Of a stretch of 64,000 nucleotides of DNA, positions 43,680-55,701 are shown in pieces. The notes beneath the pieces were generated by a model. It saw nothing but the letters and a program-made list of their open reading frames with translations, was not told the DNA's origin and did no database searches. The first letter of the stretch is position 1, and every line of letters begins with the position of its first letter. The position numbers and the translations under genes are program-made. Location: positions 43,721,991 through 43,785,990 of the forward strand of contig NC_090768.1 in NCBI RefSeq assembly GCF_036898095.1, written 5' to 3'. The stretch comes from Palaemon carinicauda (lineage: Eukaryota; Arthropoda; Malacostraca; Decapoda; Palaemonidae).

Positions 43680-44535
43680 GCTACATTCATTTAATTAGAT
43701 ATAATAGTTTTAGACATACAGGAAGTTTGTTCTGTGGCACAATACTAGTGACTTTTTGGTGGATCAATAGACTCAAAAGTATATTATATATTATAAGTGT
43801 TATTTATACTTCTGCATTTATAGGAATGGTTAATTTTGACAAACATTTCTATACATGGTCTAGAATTGCAACTGATGTTATCTGTGGAAACCTACTGTAT
43901 ATTTCGTTAATTTTCTTTTAACTTGGTAAAAGGAGATAATTGGTATTTTGAGTATTTTGTAAGTATTGTTTAGAACCAGTGTTCAATGCTTGTTGAGTGG
44001 TTCTTCAACAGACTGTTTACACTTGTAATTATGTTGTGACAGGTTTGAGTTTCTGGTCTGTGTCAGAAAAGATAGTCTTCAAAAGGTTAAACAAACTTCT
44101 CTGAAGATTAGTATAGTGTTACCTACATACAGGAGTACTGCCTTATAAGATATCTACAGGACAACTTGTTTGCTGATACAATTTGTGGCTAACCACAGCG
44201 TATGTAACTATAACATTTTGATTTGTTTTCTTGTGAAATTATATAACTATTCATAGATCTATATTGATATTTCTGAAATTTCTACTGTTTCATATACAAT
44301 TTGTTCATACTGTACTTGTAAACTTCACTTCCATGGCCTTGTTTGGACATTTTCAAAACTTTCAGAGTTTATTTAGCCTAGATTACTTATCACATTGTAA
44401 AATTTGGTTTATTTTGTATTTTTCAGTTTTTCACCATCTTTGATTGGTAGAGAATAAATAAACATCAGCTCCTGATACACATGTTTGTTTCTGCCAAGTC
44501 AATGGTTTAAACTTATTGGAACGCGCCAATAAAGT
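43680..44535 (+). other. Unclassified 0.86-kb insert in DIRS D
   Basis: AT-rich sequence with no counterpart in B, C or E, breaking a stretch that is continuous in E (after aaacgacttatgggtt; resuming at ttcgagaggccttg). It carries a polyadenylation-like gagaataaataaac near 44450. No clear terminal repeats or coding capacity were found. The boundaries are approximate. Confidence 0.5.
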
Positions 44536-46579
44536 TCGAGAGGCCTTGTCCAACGAACAGACGTTTTCCCTCTATGGTATCGGGTGTATCTTACCAAGAT
44601 CTCCCCTACCATAAGACGAGAGAGACGTTGTTTCTCCTCGCCATCCGTAGGCTTTTCGCATAAGAAACCTGTCACAAGGTTTCGAAGCCCTTAAGCGAAA
44701 GTCAGTCCTTTCAGGACAGGTCCAGCGTCCTGGTTACAGCCATTAGGATAGCTCTGACCCTATGCAGTCATCGGATAACTGCTCGCCGCCTAACAAAAGC
44801 GTAACACAGACTCCGAGAGTCTTTTTTGTAGGCAAAGTGTTGCGGTCACAGACGTTACCCTCGTCTATTACCACAACCATTTCCGTTGATCCTTAAGGGG
44901 TTGTATGGCAAAACATGCAGTATATGCTTGCCTCCCTTATGGAAGACTATTCTGCCGATTAGTCCGTTGAGTCTAGCCGTTTATCTCATCGATATCCTGG
45001 CTTTCAGCCAACCTAACGTTCCTTTGTGCTTACTGTTGACGTTGGCGTAGCTTAGTCACGTCAGTCAGGTTGTTTAGAACCACACTCGATGCGGTCTCGT
45101 GTGGTTTTTCAGCCGCATTTGGACGTTAGGCCACTGGCTGATGCTCCTGTTGACGTTCAAGACGTTCACTAACAATCGGAGTTGACTTGTTTTGACGCTG
45201 TGCGTCAACCTCCGCATTCTAGAGTTGTTTTGACTGCTCAGTCTAGGCAGTCAAAGCAGTCTCGAGTGGACGCTGTGCGTCCTCACGCACCTGTTGTGGT
45301 TGACAGTTCAGTTGTTGACAGTTCACAGACTGTCAAGCAGTTACATGACGTTGCGTTCTGGTCCGCTACTAATGCACCAGTGAGAGACTCAGCTTTTATC
45401 GGACAAGGTTCCTGTAGATGAGGAAGTTGCTGTTCTCCCTCCTACTGTTATTCCCTTGAGGACTCTGTCAGATGGAGAGGAGCCTAAAGCTGCTTAGCCT
45501 CCTATGGACTTTAATTAAATCATGATGATTTTTTTTAAGGATCTTCGTCCGGATCTTTTTGTAACTGCTGCTCCTCGTTCGCCTAAACGTCAGAGCTTAC
45601 ACTAGGCCTAGCTACTTCGAAGCCGTTGTTTTTAAGCTAGTGCTCTCTCGCTCTCCTAGAGAGCGTTACGTTGGCTAGGTGACTGGTTTTTCACCAGGAG
45701 GAGTTTGGGGGATACAGCCTTTGCTTTCCCTTCTTTTAAACTGGTTTATAGAGCGAGAGTCTGATATGACACGAGAGAAGTTCTCGGCTTGGGAGTTCAT
45801 GCCTCTGCCCAGATAGACTTCTCAATTCTGGTAGACTCTCCCTGGCGCCTAGCCAGGAGACGCTCCAAGTTGTTTACAGGTCAACTTCACAGCTGTTGTC
45901 GAGCCTTTGAAGTTTTGCTGTACTATTAGGTCATGCATAACAAGGCTTTCAGGGATGGTAAACTGTTCCGCCTCAGTCGCTAACCCCGTCTGTTGCCACA
46001 CCTGCTCCCGTAGACCCTAAATGGGCTTTGCTGCAAGACATGCAGTCCAAGCTTGCGTCCTTGATAGAGGACTTAAATGCGGAGAAGAACCTTCTGGCCA
46101 ACAACCTTCCAACCGGTCGGTTGTGCGCCCTGTTGACGCTGAGGTAACCTACTCGCGTCTGCCAGTTGAGGTGGTTACTCCACCGATGCGACCCAGTGTG
46201 GGTTGCCAGCCGCACGTTGACATTAAGCGACGCTCGGAGGTGGTTGTTGACGTTCAGGACGTTCAACAACCAGCAGAGGTGACTTGTTTTGACGCAGTGC
46301 GTCAACCTCAGCAACCCGGTAGGGTGTTGACTGCACAACCCAGACGGTCTAGACAGTCTCGGGTTGACGCTGTGCTTCCTCGTGCACCCATGGTTGTTGA
46401 CAGTTCACAGACTGTGCAGCAGTTCCATGATATTGCATCCGGCTCCGTCACGCATCCACCAGTGCGACCGGATTCAGCGAGCCAGACGTTGCCCACTCCG
46501 TTGCCGTTTCCTCATCAGTTTCGGATGAGGAACCCTCTGATGAGGACGTTGCTGAACAACAAGACGATCAGCCCCCAGC

Positions 46580-47805
46580 CCTGCTATCCATCCAGAAGAT
46601 GCTGAAGAAGGAACGCTGCTCAGTCAGGCTGTGGATGAGTCTGGTAGGGACACTGTCATCCGTGGATTAATTTGTGTCACTAGGAAGACTACACCTCCGT
46701 CCTCTTCAATACCATCTAGCTTTTCACTGGAAAAAGGACGACGCTAGAAGCGGTCTCGATCCCGGTTTCCGAAAAGATAAAGTCTTGTCTGACTTGGTGA
46801 AAGGACAATATTAACCTAAGAGAGGGTCTTCCCCTGGCTGTTCAGACTCCCAACCACGTTCTCTTCTCGGACGCATCGGACGTAGGCTGGGGTGCGACAT
46901 TAGACGGTCGGGAATGCTCGGGGATATGGAACTCGAGTCAAAGGACAATGCATTTCAACTGCAAGGAGCTACTGGCAGTACGTCTGGCCTGGAAAAGCTT
47001 CAGGTCTCTCCTTCAAGGCAAAGTGGTGGAGGTGAACTCGGACAACACCACGGCTTTGGCGTACATCTCCAAGCAAGGAGGGACCTACTCTCTGACGTTG
47101 TACGAGATCGCAAGGGACCTCCTCACCTGGTCAAAAGGTCTAAACATATCACTTGTAACGAGGTTCATCCAAGGCAACTTGAATGTCATGGCAGATTGTC
47201 TCAGTCGGAAGGGACAAATAATTCCAACAGAATGGACCCTCCACAAGGATGTATGCAAGAGACTTTGGGCCACCTGGGGCCAGCCAACCATAGATCTCTT
47301 CGCAACCTCGATGACCAAGAGGCTCCCAATATTTTGCTCACCAATCCCGGACCCAGCAGCAGTTCATATAGATGCCTTTCTCCTAGATTGGTCACATCTA
47401 GATCTATATGCATTCCCTCCGTTCAAGATTGTCAACAAGGTACTGCAGAAGTTCGCCTCTCACGAAGGGACAAGGTTGACGCTAGTTGCTCCCCTCTGGC
47501 CCGCGAGAGAATGGTTCACCGAGGTACTTCGATGGCTAGTAGACGTTCCCAGAACACTTCCCCTAAGGGTGGACCTTCTACGTCAGCCACACGTAAAGAA
47601 GGTACACCAAGGCCTCCACGCTCTTCGTCTGACTGCCTTCAGACTATCGAAAGACTCTCGAGAGCTAGAGGCTTTTCGAAGGAGGCAGCCAGAGCGATTG
47701 CTAGAGCAAGGAGAACATCCACCCTTAGAGTCTACCAATCGAAGTGGGAAATCTTCCGAAACTGGTGCAAGTCAGTATCCGTATTCTCGACCAGTACCTC
47801 TGTAA
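46580..47805 (+). pseudogene. RT-thumb remnant, RNase H and methyltransferase-like region of DIRS D
   Basis: RT sequence resumes after the palm (SIQKMLKKERCSVRLWMSL), with breaks before 46948. From 46948 to 47805 the frame is fully open: CKELLAVRLAW, VNSDNTTALAYISKQGG, NVMADCLSRKG (RNase H), DLFATSMTKRLP, CSPIPDPAAVHIDAF and YAFPPFKIVNKVL. Its end overlaps the recombinase. Polymerase motifs A, B and C (YLDD) are absent. Confidence 0.82.
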
Positions 47806-48702
47806 CTCAAAAAGCTGACTTCCTCTTATATCTGAGGAAAGAACGATCTCTTTCAGCTCCCACTATCAAGGGTTACAGAAGCATGTTGGCATCAGTCTTC
47901 CGTCACAGAGGCTTAGATCTTTCCAACAATAAAGATCTACAGGACCTCCTTAAGTCTTTTGAGACCACGAAGGAGCGTCGTTTGGTTACACCTGGTTGGA
48001 ATTTAGACGTGGTACTAAGATTCCTTATGTCAGACAGGTTCGAGCCGCTACAATCAGCCTCCCTGAAAGATCTCACCTTAAAGACACTTTTCCTGGTATG
48101 CTTAGCCACAGCTAAAAGAGTCAGTGAGATTCATGCCTTCAGCAAGAACATCGGATTCTCATCTGAAACGGCTACATGTTCTCTACAACTTGGTTTTCTA
48201 GCCAAAAACGAGCTGCCTTCTCGACCTTGGCCAAAATCGTTCGATATTCCAAGCTTATCGTATGGTTGGAAATGAACTAGAAAGAGTCTTATGCCCTGTA
48301 AGAGCTCTTAAGTTCTATTTAAAACGAACTAAACCTTTACGAGGCCCGTCTGAAGCTTTATGGTGTTCAGTTAAGAAACCATCTTTGCCTATGTCAAAGA
48401 ATGCTTTATCCTATTTTATCAGACTGTTAATACGAGAAGCTCATTCCCATCTGAATGAGGAAGACCAAGCTTTGCTGAAGGTAAGGACACACGAAGTTAG
48501 AGCTGTCGCAACTTCCGTGGCCTTTAAACAAAATAGATCTCTGCGAAGTATAATCGACGCAACCTATTGGAAAAGCAAGTCAGTGTTCGCGTCTTTTTAT
48601 CTTAAGGATTTCCAGTCTCTTTACGAGAACTGCTACACTCTGGGACCATTCGTAGCAACGAGTGCAGTAGTGGGTGAGGGCTCAACCACTACAATTCCCT
48701 AA
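47532..48702 (+). pseudogene. Tyrosine recombinase of DIRS D, one 2-base deletion
   Basis: It begins at the conserved ATG 47532 (MASRRSQNTSPKGGPS) and is open to 48275. It then resumes in another frame from about 48259 to 48702. Against E, two bases are missing near 48255 (after ccaagcttatcg). All catalytic residues remain: Arg in TAKRVSEIHA, His/Arg in THEVRAVATS, Trp in YWKSKS, Tyr in SFYLKDF. It is therefore one indel away from an open frame. Confidence 0.9.
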
Positions 48703-49080
48703 TTCCATAACCTTTTTAATCTTTCTCTTGAAATGTTTTTATTGTTGTTTTTGGGTTGTCCGGAAGGCTAAGAAGCCTTTCGCATCCTAGTTGATTTGGC
48801 GGGTGGTCAAAGTCATTTCTTGAGAAGCGCCTAGATTAAAGGTTTTGATGAGGTCCTGTTGTATGGGTTGCAACCCTTGATACTTCAGCTCCTAGGGGTC
48901 GCTCAGCATCCTAAGAGGATCGCGAGGCTCCGTAAGGAAGACGTACTTAAAAAGGCAGAGTAATTGTTCAAGTCGACTTCCTTACCAGGTACCTATTTAT
49001 TTTGTTTAGTTATTTTGATAACTTCTAAAATGAAATAAAAATTCTTAGCTCATATGATGTAAACATATTTTGCTGGTCTC

Positions 49081-49435
49081 TACCCACCCCCCTGGGTGTG
49101 AATCAGCTATTATAATCACCGGCTAAGTTAAATATTGAAAAATGTTATTTTAATAATAAGATAAATTTTTGAATATACTTACCCGGTGATTATAAATTAA
49201 AGGACCCTCCCTTCCTCCCCAATAGAGACACAGTGGACTGAGGAGAAAATTGAGTTCTTTGTTTACAATGAGTAATGGGTATCTGAACGACAGATGGCGC
49301 TGTTGAGTACACCCCCTACCTGTGTAGCGATCGCTGGCGAATTTTTACGTAGAGTTTTTCTGTCGAGCAACAGAGTTGCAGCTATTATAATCACCGGGTA
49401 AGTATATTCAAAAATTTATTTTATTAAAATAACAT
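49081..49435 (+). repeat. 3' hairpin, internal complementary region and right terminal repeat of DIRS D
   Basis: The hairpin ACCCA...TGGGT at 49081-49100 is followed by the internal complementary region (49105-49195) and the inverted repeat (49243-49435). The terminal box is at 49396-49423. Its internal complement at 49157-49184 differs at one base. Confidence 0.85.
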
Positions 49436-51034
49436 TTTGATGGCTCTGACCATATTATCATCGATTTCCTGCTCCCTTTGTTGCAGAGCCCATGCCATGT
49501 TGCAGGGCTCTTGCAGGTTGTCCAAGTTAAGGTCACGTTCTTCAGCTTCGTCATCGTCGCCGACATCGGCTGCCTCTTCTTCCTCACTCGCTGATCTTGT
49601 CATTTCGACAAGGTCCTCATTGGTTAGGGGCTCCAAGTGGCACTCGATCAGTGAGTTGACGTCATCCGTCGTCATATCAGAGAAACCTTCGTTGGCTACT
49701 AACCGTGCCAGTCTCACAGCCTTACCTGCGGTGGAGGGGTGAACTTCGTCTGGCATAAAGCCCTCATAGTCATGAACAACGTCTGGCCACAATTTTCTCC
49801 AACTTGCATTCAATGTTTGCTGTTTCATCTCATTAAGAGCTTTCTGAATGTTGGCCAGGCACGTTGCAATGCTGTATTCCCCCCAATATCTCTTGAGGGT
49901 GAAGTCCTCGTCATCTTCATCGCTGGAGGAGATGAGGCCCTCCATCGTGGACCTCGTGTAGAGGGCCTTGAAGTCCCGAATTACCCCCTGATCCATTGGT
50001 TGTATGAGGGAAGTGGTGTTGGGGGGCAGGAACTCCACTAGGACACCTTCATAATGCAGATCCGTTGCATGTCCGCCTGCACAGTCCATCAAGAGGAGGA
50101 CCATAAAGGGCAGCCCATTCTCCGCGAGGTAAAGCTTCACCTGTGGGATAAAGCAGTTTACGAACCAATCAAGTGGGAGGGCTTTGGTTATCCATGTCTT
50201 TTTATTACTCATCCAGTAGACAGGCAGCAAGGCTTTGTTTTTGTTTTTCAAAGCTCGAGGATTCATGGACTTGTAAATTAAGCCGGGCTTGAGCATGAAG
50301 CCCGCGGGATTCCCGCACATGAGGAGAGTGACGCGATCTTTGTGGGCCTTGAACCCTGGCTTCTTTACTTTGTCCTTATAAAGGAACGTCCGGGACGGCA
50401 TCTTCCAGAAGAGGCCAGTCTCATCCATATTGAACACCTGCTCCGGAAGATAGTCACCTTTAATTAATTTCGGGAACTCGTGCACGACGTAACGAAGAGC
50501 TGCCTCTTGGTCTGCCGAGGCGGCCTCCCCATACAAAGGAATGCTGCGAAGGCCAAACCTCCTCTTGAATTTCTCGAACCAGCCCTTGCTGGCACCAAAA
50601 CCACGTTTTTCTCGTGGGGCCGGATCATCATCTTCGTCGTCATCATCACCTTTGTTGTCTTTGTTTGATTTTCCTCCAGGAACTAGGCTATCATACAGGG
50701 TTTTGGCTTTCGTTCGAATCATGTTGGTATCGAGATTAACCGTCTTTTCCCGACAGTCCGATATCCACATTGATAATGCATTCTCCATTTGCACAATCGT
50801 CTTATTACGAGGAGTTACAACGCGCTTAGTGTCCTTGGTGAACGTTATTGAGGCAGTTTTACGTATTTTCATTTCATCTTTTTTTTATGTAGCGAACCGT
50901 CGATTCATTCACTCCGTAAATGCGGGCAACAGATGCATAGCTACTGCCTGCCTTAAGCATGTCTAATAATTTTACTTTCATAATTTTTCTCTTCTTGGGT
51001 TTACTATAGGATGTAGAGGACGTTTAGGAGCCAT
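49436..51034 (-). pseudogene. Tigger/pogo-type transposase, main part
   Basis: The minus-strand frame is open from 50872 to the DIRS D boundary. Catalytic aspartates appear in FNMDETGLFWKMPSRTF, LLLMDCAGGHA and LIQPMDQGVIRDF, giving a DDD set, although the second box has Cys where relatives usually have Asn. Upstream, a Psq/CENP-B-type helix-turn-helix (KVKLLDMLKAGSSYASVARI) and a basic PKKRK nuclear-signal-like run are preserved to about 51034. They are knocked out of frame by one extra A in an A run near 50885 and a second small shift. The enzyme would cut and rejoin Tigger ends at TA. The C-terminus lies at 41855-42118. Confidence 0.88.
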
Positions 51035-51427
51035 TTTCAAGGGTGTCACAAGCACTGTTTTACACTAAAAAGCACAAGAAAACAGCTAAAAGTTCCATGC
51101 GGCAAGACTAAGCAACACAAGCAAAGCGAGAGAGAACAATGAATGCAGTCTCCCTTCACGGGGCGCACAGCAGGGAGAGATACTGGGTAAAGCGTCTCGG
51201 CGGCTTGGCCAATCAACTTGCGAGATTCTGGAGCCGAGATGGCCAGCAAATCAGAGAGGTAGATTTTGAGTTGCGCGCCATCTCCGTGTTGATACCAGAT
51301 GTTCTACTGTACTCTCTGCCTTCTGTTAGCGCCCGCGTAACTCTCGCACCATTTTTTCTAATTTTTTATGAATATTTTTGAAAATCCCCGAAGCACGGAG
51401 ACCGCGAAATGTTGAGGGATTACTGTA

Positions 51428-52898
51428 CTTTAATGTAAATATAAATTTACAGTACTTTATTTTAATGAATTAATTTTTCAAATATGTGAATGTGAGTGAT
51501 GTTTCAGTTTTTGATTGTATGAATGTAAATGACAAGAACATTTTTGATTCTTATGAATCCAGTTGAGATTTTAACCTTCTGGTGATCCCAGCCGGGACAA
51601 AATCCTTTTCAGGCTCATGACTTCCAAACTTTTGTACAATCAGTGAAGTCATGTGTCAATCATCTCATTTTGACATTTCTTAGCGTAACTAACAAAGGAA
51701 TAAAGGTAGCAACAAGATTGCATTGGAAAACTGGTTAAATTTATATGTAGCTGAATGAATTAACATCAGATTCTCAGAGGGTTAACGGGCATTTAGAAGA
51801 ATACCTGTCCTGATGGCCCAACTCCATTTTCCATTTCACCCTGTAGGCATTTAGTGCCATCAGTGCACATAAATTGATGCACTGTAAGGCAATGCTCAAG
51901 GGCTTTTGAAGCATCCCTTCAGCCCCTAACTTTAATCACATTTTTTGCCTTCTACTCTAACTGTTTAAGCCTTCGACTAACCTCCGTTCATGCTTCCTTA
52001 CCTCCAACCTGCCGTCTAACCCCTTATCTTTCATTTCGTAATGAAACTGTCTGGTTTTTCACCAGCTGCACATGAGTGCTGAATGGCTTCCCTGTACCCA
52101 GCATTGGGTCGTATGGCCAAAATTTATAAATTTGTCCAGTTTTCCAGGAAACTTGTAAATTAACTTATCTTGCATATAGTAGCTGTACTGTCCTCAGGCA
52201 CACACCTAAAGAAAGAAATTGGAATGAAACCCATTGGTCAGTATATTAGTCTGTCCATATGGAAGTGGATGAAGTATTTTTAAAGGAGAGAAATAGATTG
52301 TTTTGGAAGTCCCAGAGGTAGTCTAAGATAAGACTGGTGACATTGAAGAGGGAAATAAGAGAGGGATGTTGGAGAGCTCTGATGGGTACTGAAATTTTGA
52401 GAATTTGTCCAGATCATAATCATCTCATGGGGTGCTGTTGGAGTTGATTGATTGACTGCCTTTGTCATTATCCCTCTAAAAGAATGGCATAAAGATCATG
52501 TTTATATTAACTTAAAAAGAGGTATACCGTAGTAGTATTTTCATGAAGAAACATTATTCAGATTTGTGTAGTCAGCAGTTTTAAAAGAAAATGAAGGTAG
52601 TGATATTGGTTGAAGTTTTAGTTGGGTAACATACGCGTTGATACTTGTTTGGTGGCCTTAGCAAATTTCTGTTTTGTTTGTAAGGTGTGTCATCTACCAC
52701 AAGTCAAATCCTTTTAATGTTTCTTCAGTAGCAGCTCCAAATAAATATAACTTTCTTACTGAGACTATATCAGGGTATCTTTGCTGACAGCATTCAGTAT
52801 ATATTTTCGTAGTCTACAAGTCATACAAAAATGTGCCATGAATTAATTATTCCATTGTTTTTTTAGACATTGTTTTATTTGTCATTTTTACATTTTAG
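51428..52898 (+). other. Rab8 intron 3, distal part, no gene recognised
   Basis: Intron DNA between the Tigger right end and exon 4. I see no coding sequence or recognisable repeat. Confidence 0.45.
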
Positions 52899-53039
52899 GT
52901 GTCGCGAGAACGGGGAGAACAGTTAGCCATAGAATATGGAATTAAATTTATGGAAACTTCAGCCAAAGCATCAATAAACGTTGAGGAAGCTTTCTTCACC
53001 CTTGCACGTGATATCAAAGCAAAGATGGAGAAGAAATTG
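52899..53039 (+). CDS. Rab8: Rab8-type small GTPase, exon 4
   Basis: The acceptor is cattttag|GTG and the donor AAATTG|GTGAGT. The 141-base exon (47 codons, phase 0 at both ends) encodes [18 protein letters not shown], the G5 box ETSAKA, and [17 protein letters not shown], the last helix of the G domain. The hypervariable tail and the C-terminal prenylation motif must lie in a later exon. I found no convincing candidate before 64000, so the gene probably continues past the window. Confidence 0.95.
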
Positions 53040-55140
53040 GTGAGTTTTTCATTCTTTTTCGTTTTGTACGCTTATTTTTCAATCAGCTTTAATGCTGTAT
53101 CATGTGACATCTCTAACCCCCTTTTTTAAAGTGCTTAATTCCCTGTGCCTTTGAAGATAATTTTTACATTATCAAGGCAGATTTATTCCTCTAGCTTTGT
53201 GTTTTCAAAATATTACGTACAGTTGTTTCTTTCATTGTTATCATCTAGTTTCTGTGCATTTTGTATTTTGTCCCTGTGAATAAGATCTAAACTTGGGATA
53301 TGTAGGAATTTACTGCCATGCGTTTGCTGATATTTTTCAAGTAAAAAACACAATGTTCTTTTAGTTGCCTTAAATGACTCCATGGAAGCTCTTGAACGAT
53401 AGTGATATCAAATTATATTGTATCATTTAAGACTTGAAACTTCATGTAGATTTATAGTTTGTCACTACAGGATAACTAAAGATTTGTGTAGCTTTGCTAA
53501 TGGCATATTGTGATAGTGAACATCATGATTTTGCTGCATTGTAGAGTTTAGCAGTTTCATTTAGAATTATGCTCTCGTCAAAAGCTTCAGGCTACCTACT
53601 CTTATTTTGATGTATGATATTTGGCTGTCATATGTTATTTGTTGGAACACTACTAAAGTTGGCTAGTACAGTAACTTCTTAATTTGCACAAGGGTTGTTT
53701 TCTGAATGGTGTCATGCGAAATGAATTTCATGCATTTTAAACTGATCAAATTTGTAAGATACATTGGTAAAGGAGGTATGGTAGTGGGGTTCCGTGACTC
53801 AAGTAAATTTAATAGCATTTTTACAGCTTTCATTTTCACTCAGTAATATATAAAGTATTTCATAATAATCATAAGTAGAAAAATAAGAATGATTTTACAT
53901 GAATATTCAACAGAGCTTGCAGATTGCCAGAACTTATTCAGTGGTGAAAAAATGTAATAAGACAAAATACTTTCTCAGTTCTTTCTTTGAATTTAATAAC
54001 CCAATCAAAACATTGTACTATATATCAAAAGGAGTATGAAATAACATGCTGTTTAAGAAAGGGAATTAACTAAACAAAAAAATTTTATTCATGAAAGAAA
54101 TGTGTAAGTTCTTAGTTGCGTTCGGCTACCCCAGATAAGCAAAACCAAAGTTTCTTAGATTCATATTTTTATCATAATATTCCCGTAATACAAAAATGCT
54201 TTATTGTAATATGGAAAATACAATGGTTTTATCAGTGCTATTTCATGGGTATTTTTCACAAGAAATACTGTACCAATTTTCTAAGTTTTAATACTATAAA
54301 CAAAGATAGGTTTTTTTTTCTGCCAAAGGTACTGTGCGATTAAAGAACATAAACGCCTATTACATTACTTTGATAAAGCATTGCTATATGATTACGATGA
54401 TAGAGTTATTATCAATTATTTGTTTTACGCTAGCAGTATTATCGTAAGATACTAGATCTTGATCCTGTAGTAATGACAACACTACATTAATGTCTGTAGC
54501 AAACATGCTTTGCCCTTTTAGAAAATCAAAACAATAACTAGCCTAACCCTTCTGAAAAAAACTTTTAAGAATCAAAGTCAAACTTTTAAATAGAATAAAC
54601 ATTTTGTATCTAAGCATCAGTAATGAACTATAATGCTATCTGTTGAATATATAAAGTACAGAAGAAAGCTGTCACTCGGCTTTGTGAACAATGGACTAGC
54701 CTTTCTCCAATAGAAATGTAGCTAGGCTTATTTCTTCATGAACGAATTATATCTTCTATATTTTACTGCAGGTTAGATATTATTCCTCCTTTTTTGAAAA
54801 CTTGAGGATTATAAATTTTTTTGTTTCAACATTGTTTGTGCATCGTTAAAGAAAATAAAAATTACAAAAAGTAATTGATATACTGTACCTACTTAGCCCA
54901 ACACAACTAAATCTTGAGTCTTTGTTTTAAGAAAGTAAAGTAGATTTTGTTACTTCACTTTGCGTAACTGCTCTGTCAACTGCTTACCAAATACAGTGCG
55001 CAAATTCAGTTTATGAAATAATTGTTATCAATAAAATTTGTGAATCGCCATAATCTAAGTTATGTAATTAGTGTTTGCCTACTATAATGTGAACAAAGCT
55101 CAGCTGGTTGGCTACCAACATTCCATGGCCTCATTGAACA
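53040..55140 (+). other. Rab8 intron 4, proximal part, no gene recognised
   Basis: AT-rich intron sequence. No terminal exon ending in a CaaX or CC-type motif is apparent, and no repeat family is recognised. Confidence 0.45.
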
Positions 55141-55302
55141 TATTATTATTACAAACTAAGCTATAACCCTAGTTGGCTCCAATAAGGGGAAAAATAGCCC
55201 AGTGAGGAAAGGAAACGAGGAAATAAACTACAAGAGAAGTAAAAAACAATAAAGATAAGATTTTTTTAAGAACAGTAACAACTTTTAAATAAATCTTTCC
55301 TA
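55141..55302 (-). repeat. 3' end of the Jockey-type LINE, short fragment
   Basis: The complement of the AAT tail, ctagttggctccaataaggg and aaatagcccagtgaggaaag, matches the 3' end of the LINE at 38100-38225. It lies directly before DIRS E. Confidence 0.75.
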
Positions 55303-55315
55303 CATAAATTATAAA

Positions 55316-55495
55316 TTTTCAATATTAATCTTACCCGATGATCATGTAGCTGTCAACTCTGTTGCCCGACAGAAAAAACCTAAGGTCGGGATACGCCAGC
55401 GATCGCTATACAGGTGGGGGTGTACAACAACAGCGCCATCTGTCGAGTAGGTACTCAGGTACTTCTTGTCAACAAGAACCAATTTTTCCTCTGTC
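55316..55495 (+). repeat. Left inverted terminal repeat of DIRS E
   Basis: It starts ttttcaatattaatcttacc. Its complement is at 61593-61796 with hardly any change through caagaaccaatttt. It contains cgatgatcatg, a near-palindrome next to the terminal box. Confidence 0.9.
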
Positions 55496-55701
55496 GTGCC
55501 ACCGGCAAGACCTACTTGGATACGCTGTTGTTTCTGGAGTTGTTTTCACGCTTTTGGTGATGTATTCGCTCTAGATATTAGCTTTCGCTGTTCAGGAGTT
55601 ATTATCATTAGCTTATCAAGCTTTTTGATTAGTTTTGGATTAATTGTTGATGAACTTTGATAGATTTTGGATTCCCCCCTTGGCTAATTCAAGAATTCAA
55701 G

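Larger units (their letters stand above)
42490..46530 (+). pseudogene. Gag-like region of DIRS D, rearranged and broken
   Basis: The gag start is retained at ATG 42490 (ADPSLRRKC) but coding is lost at once into a roughly 1-kb leader with a purine tract. Gag words return at about 43580 (SRSPSPGPLTSSQAQGRSN-like) and are cut by an 0.86-kb insert at about 43680-44535. They then resume with many stops. Near 45960 the sequence jumps from the 3' gag segment back to VATPAPVDPKWALLQDMQSK, as in B. No functional gag is possible. Confidence 0.7.
42119..49435 (+). mobile_element. DIRS-type retrotransposon D, internally deleted, inside the Tigger transposase
   Basis: A 7.3-kb element of the B/E family. 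Inverted terminal repeats and internal complementary region are present, and gag is broken and rearranged as in B. The RT palm is missing, the RNase H/methyltransferase-like part is open, and the recombinase is intact apart from a 2-base deletion. It interrupts a transposase codon run so that the flanks (42118 and 49436) join in frame, which defines both ends to the base and shows no target duplication. Confidence 0.9.

Noticed and set aside
42119..49435. A Crypton or other recombinase DNA transposon for D
   Set aside because: RNase H and methyltransferase-like sequence and DIRS termini remain; it is a deleted DIRS.
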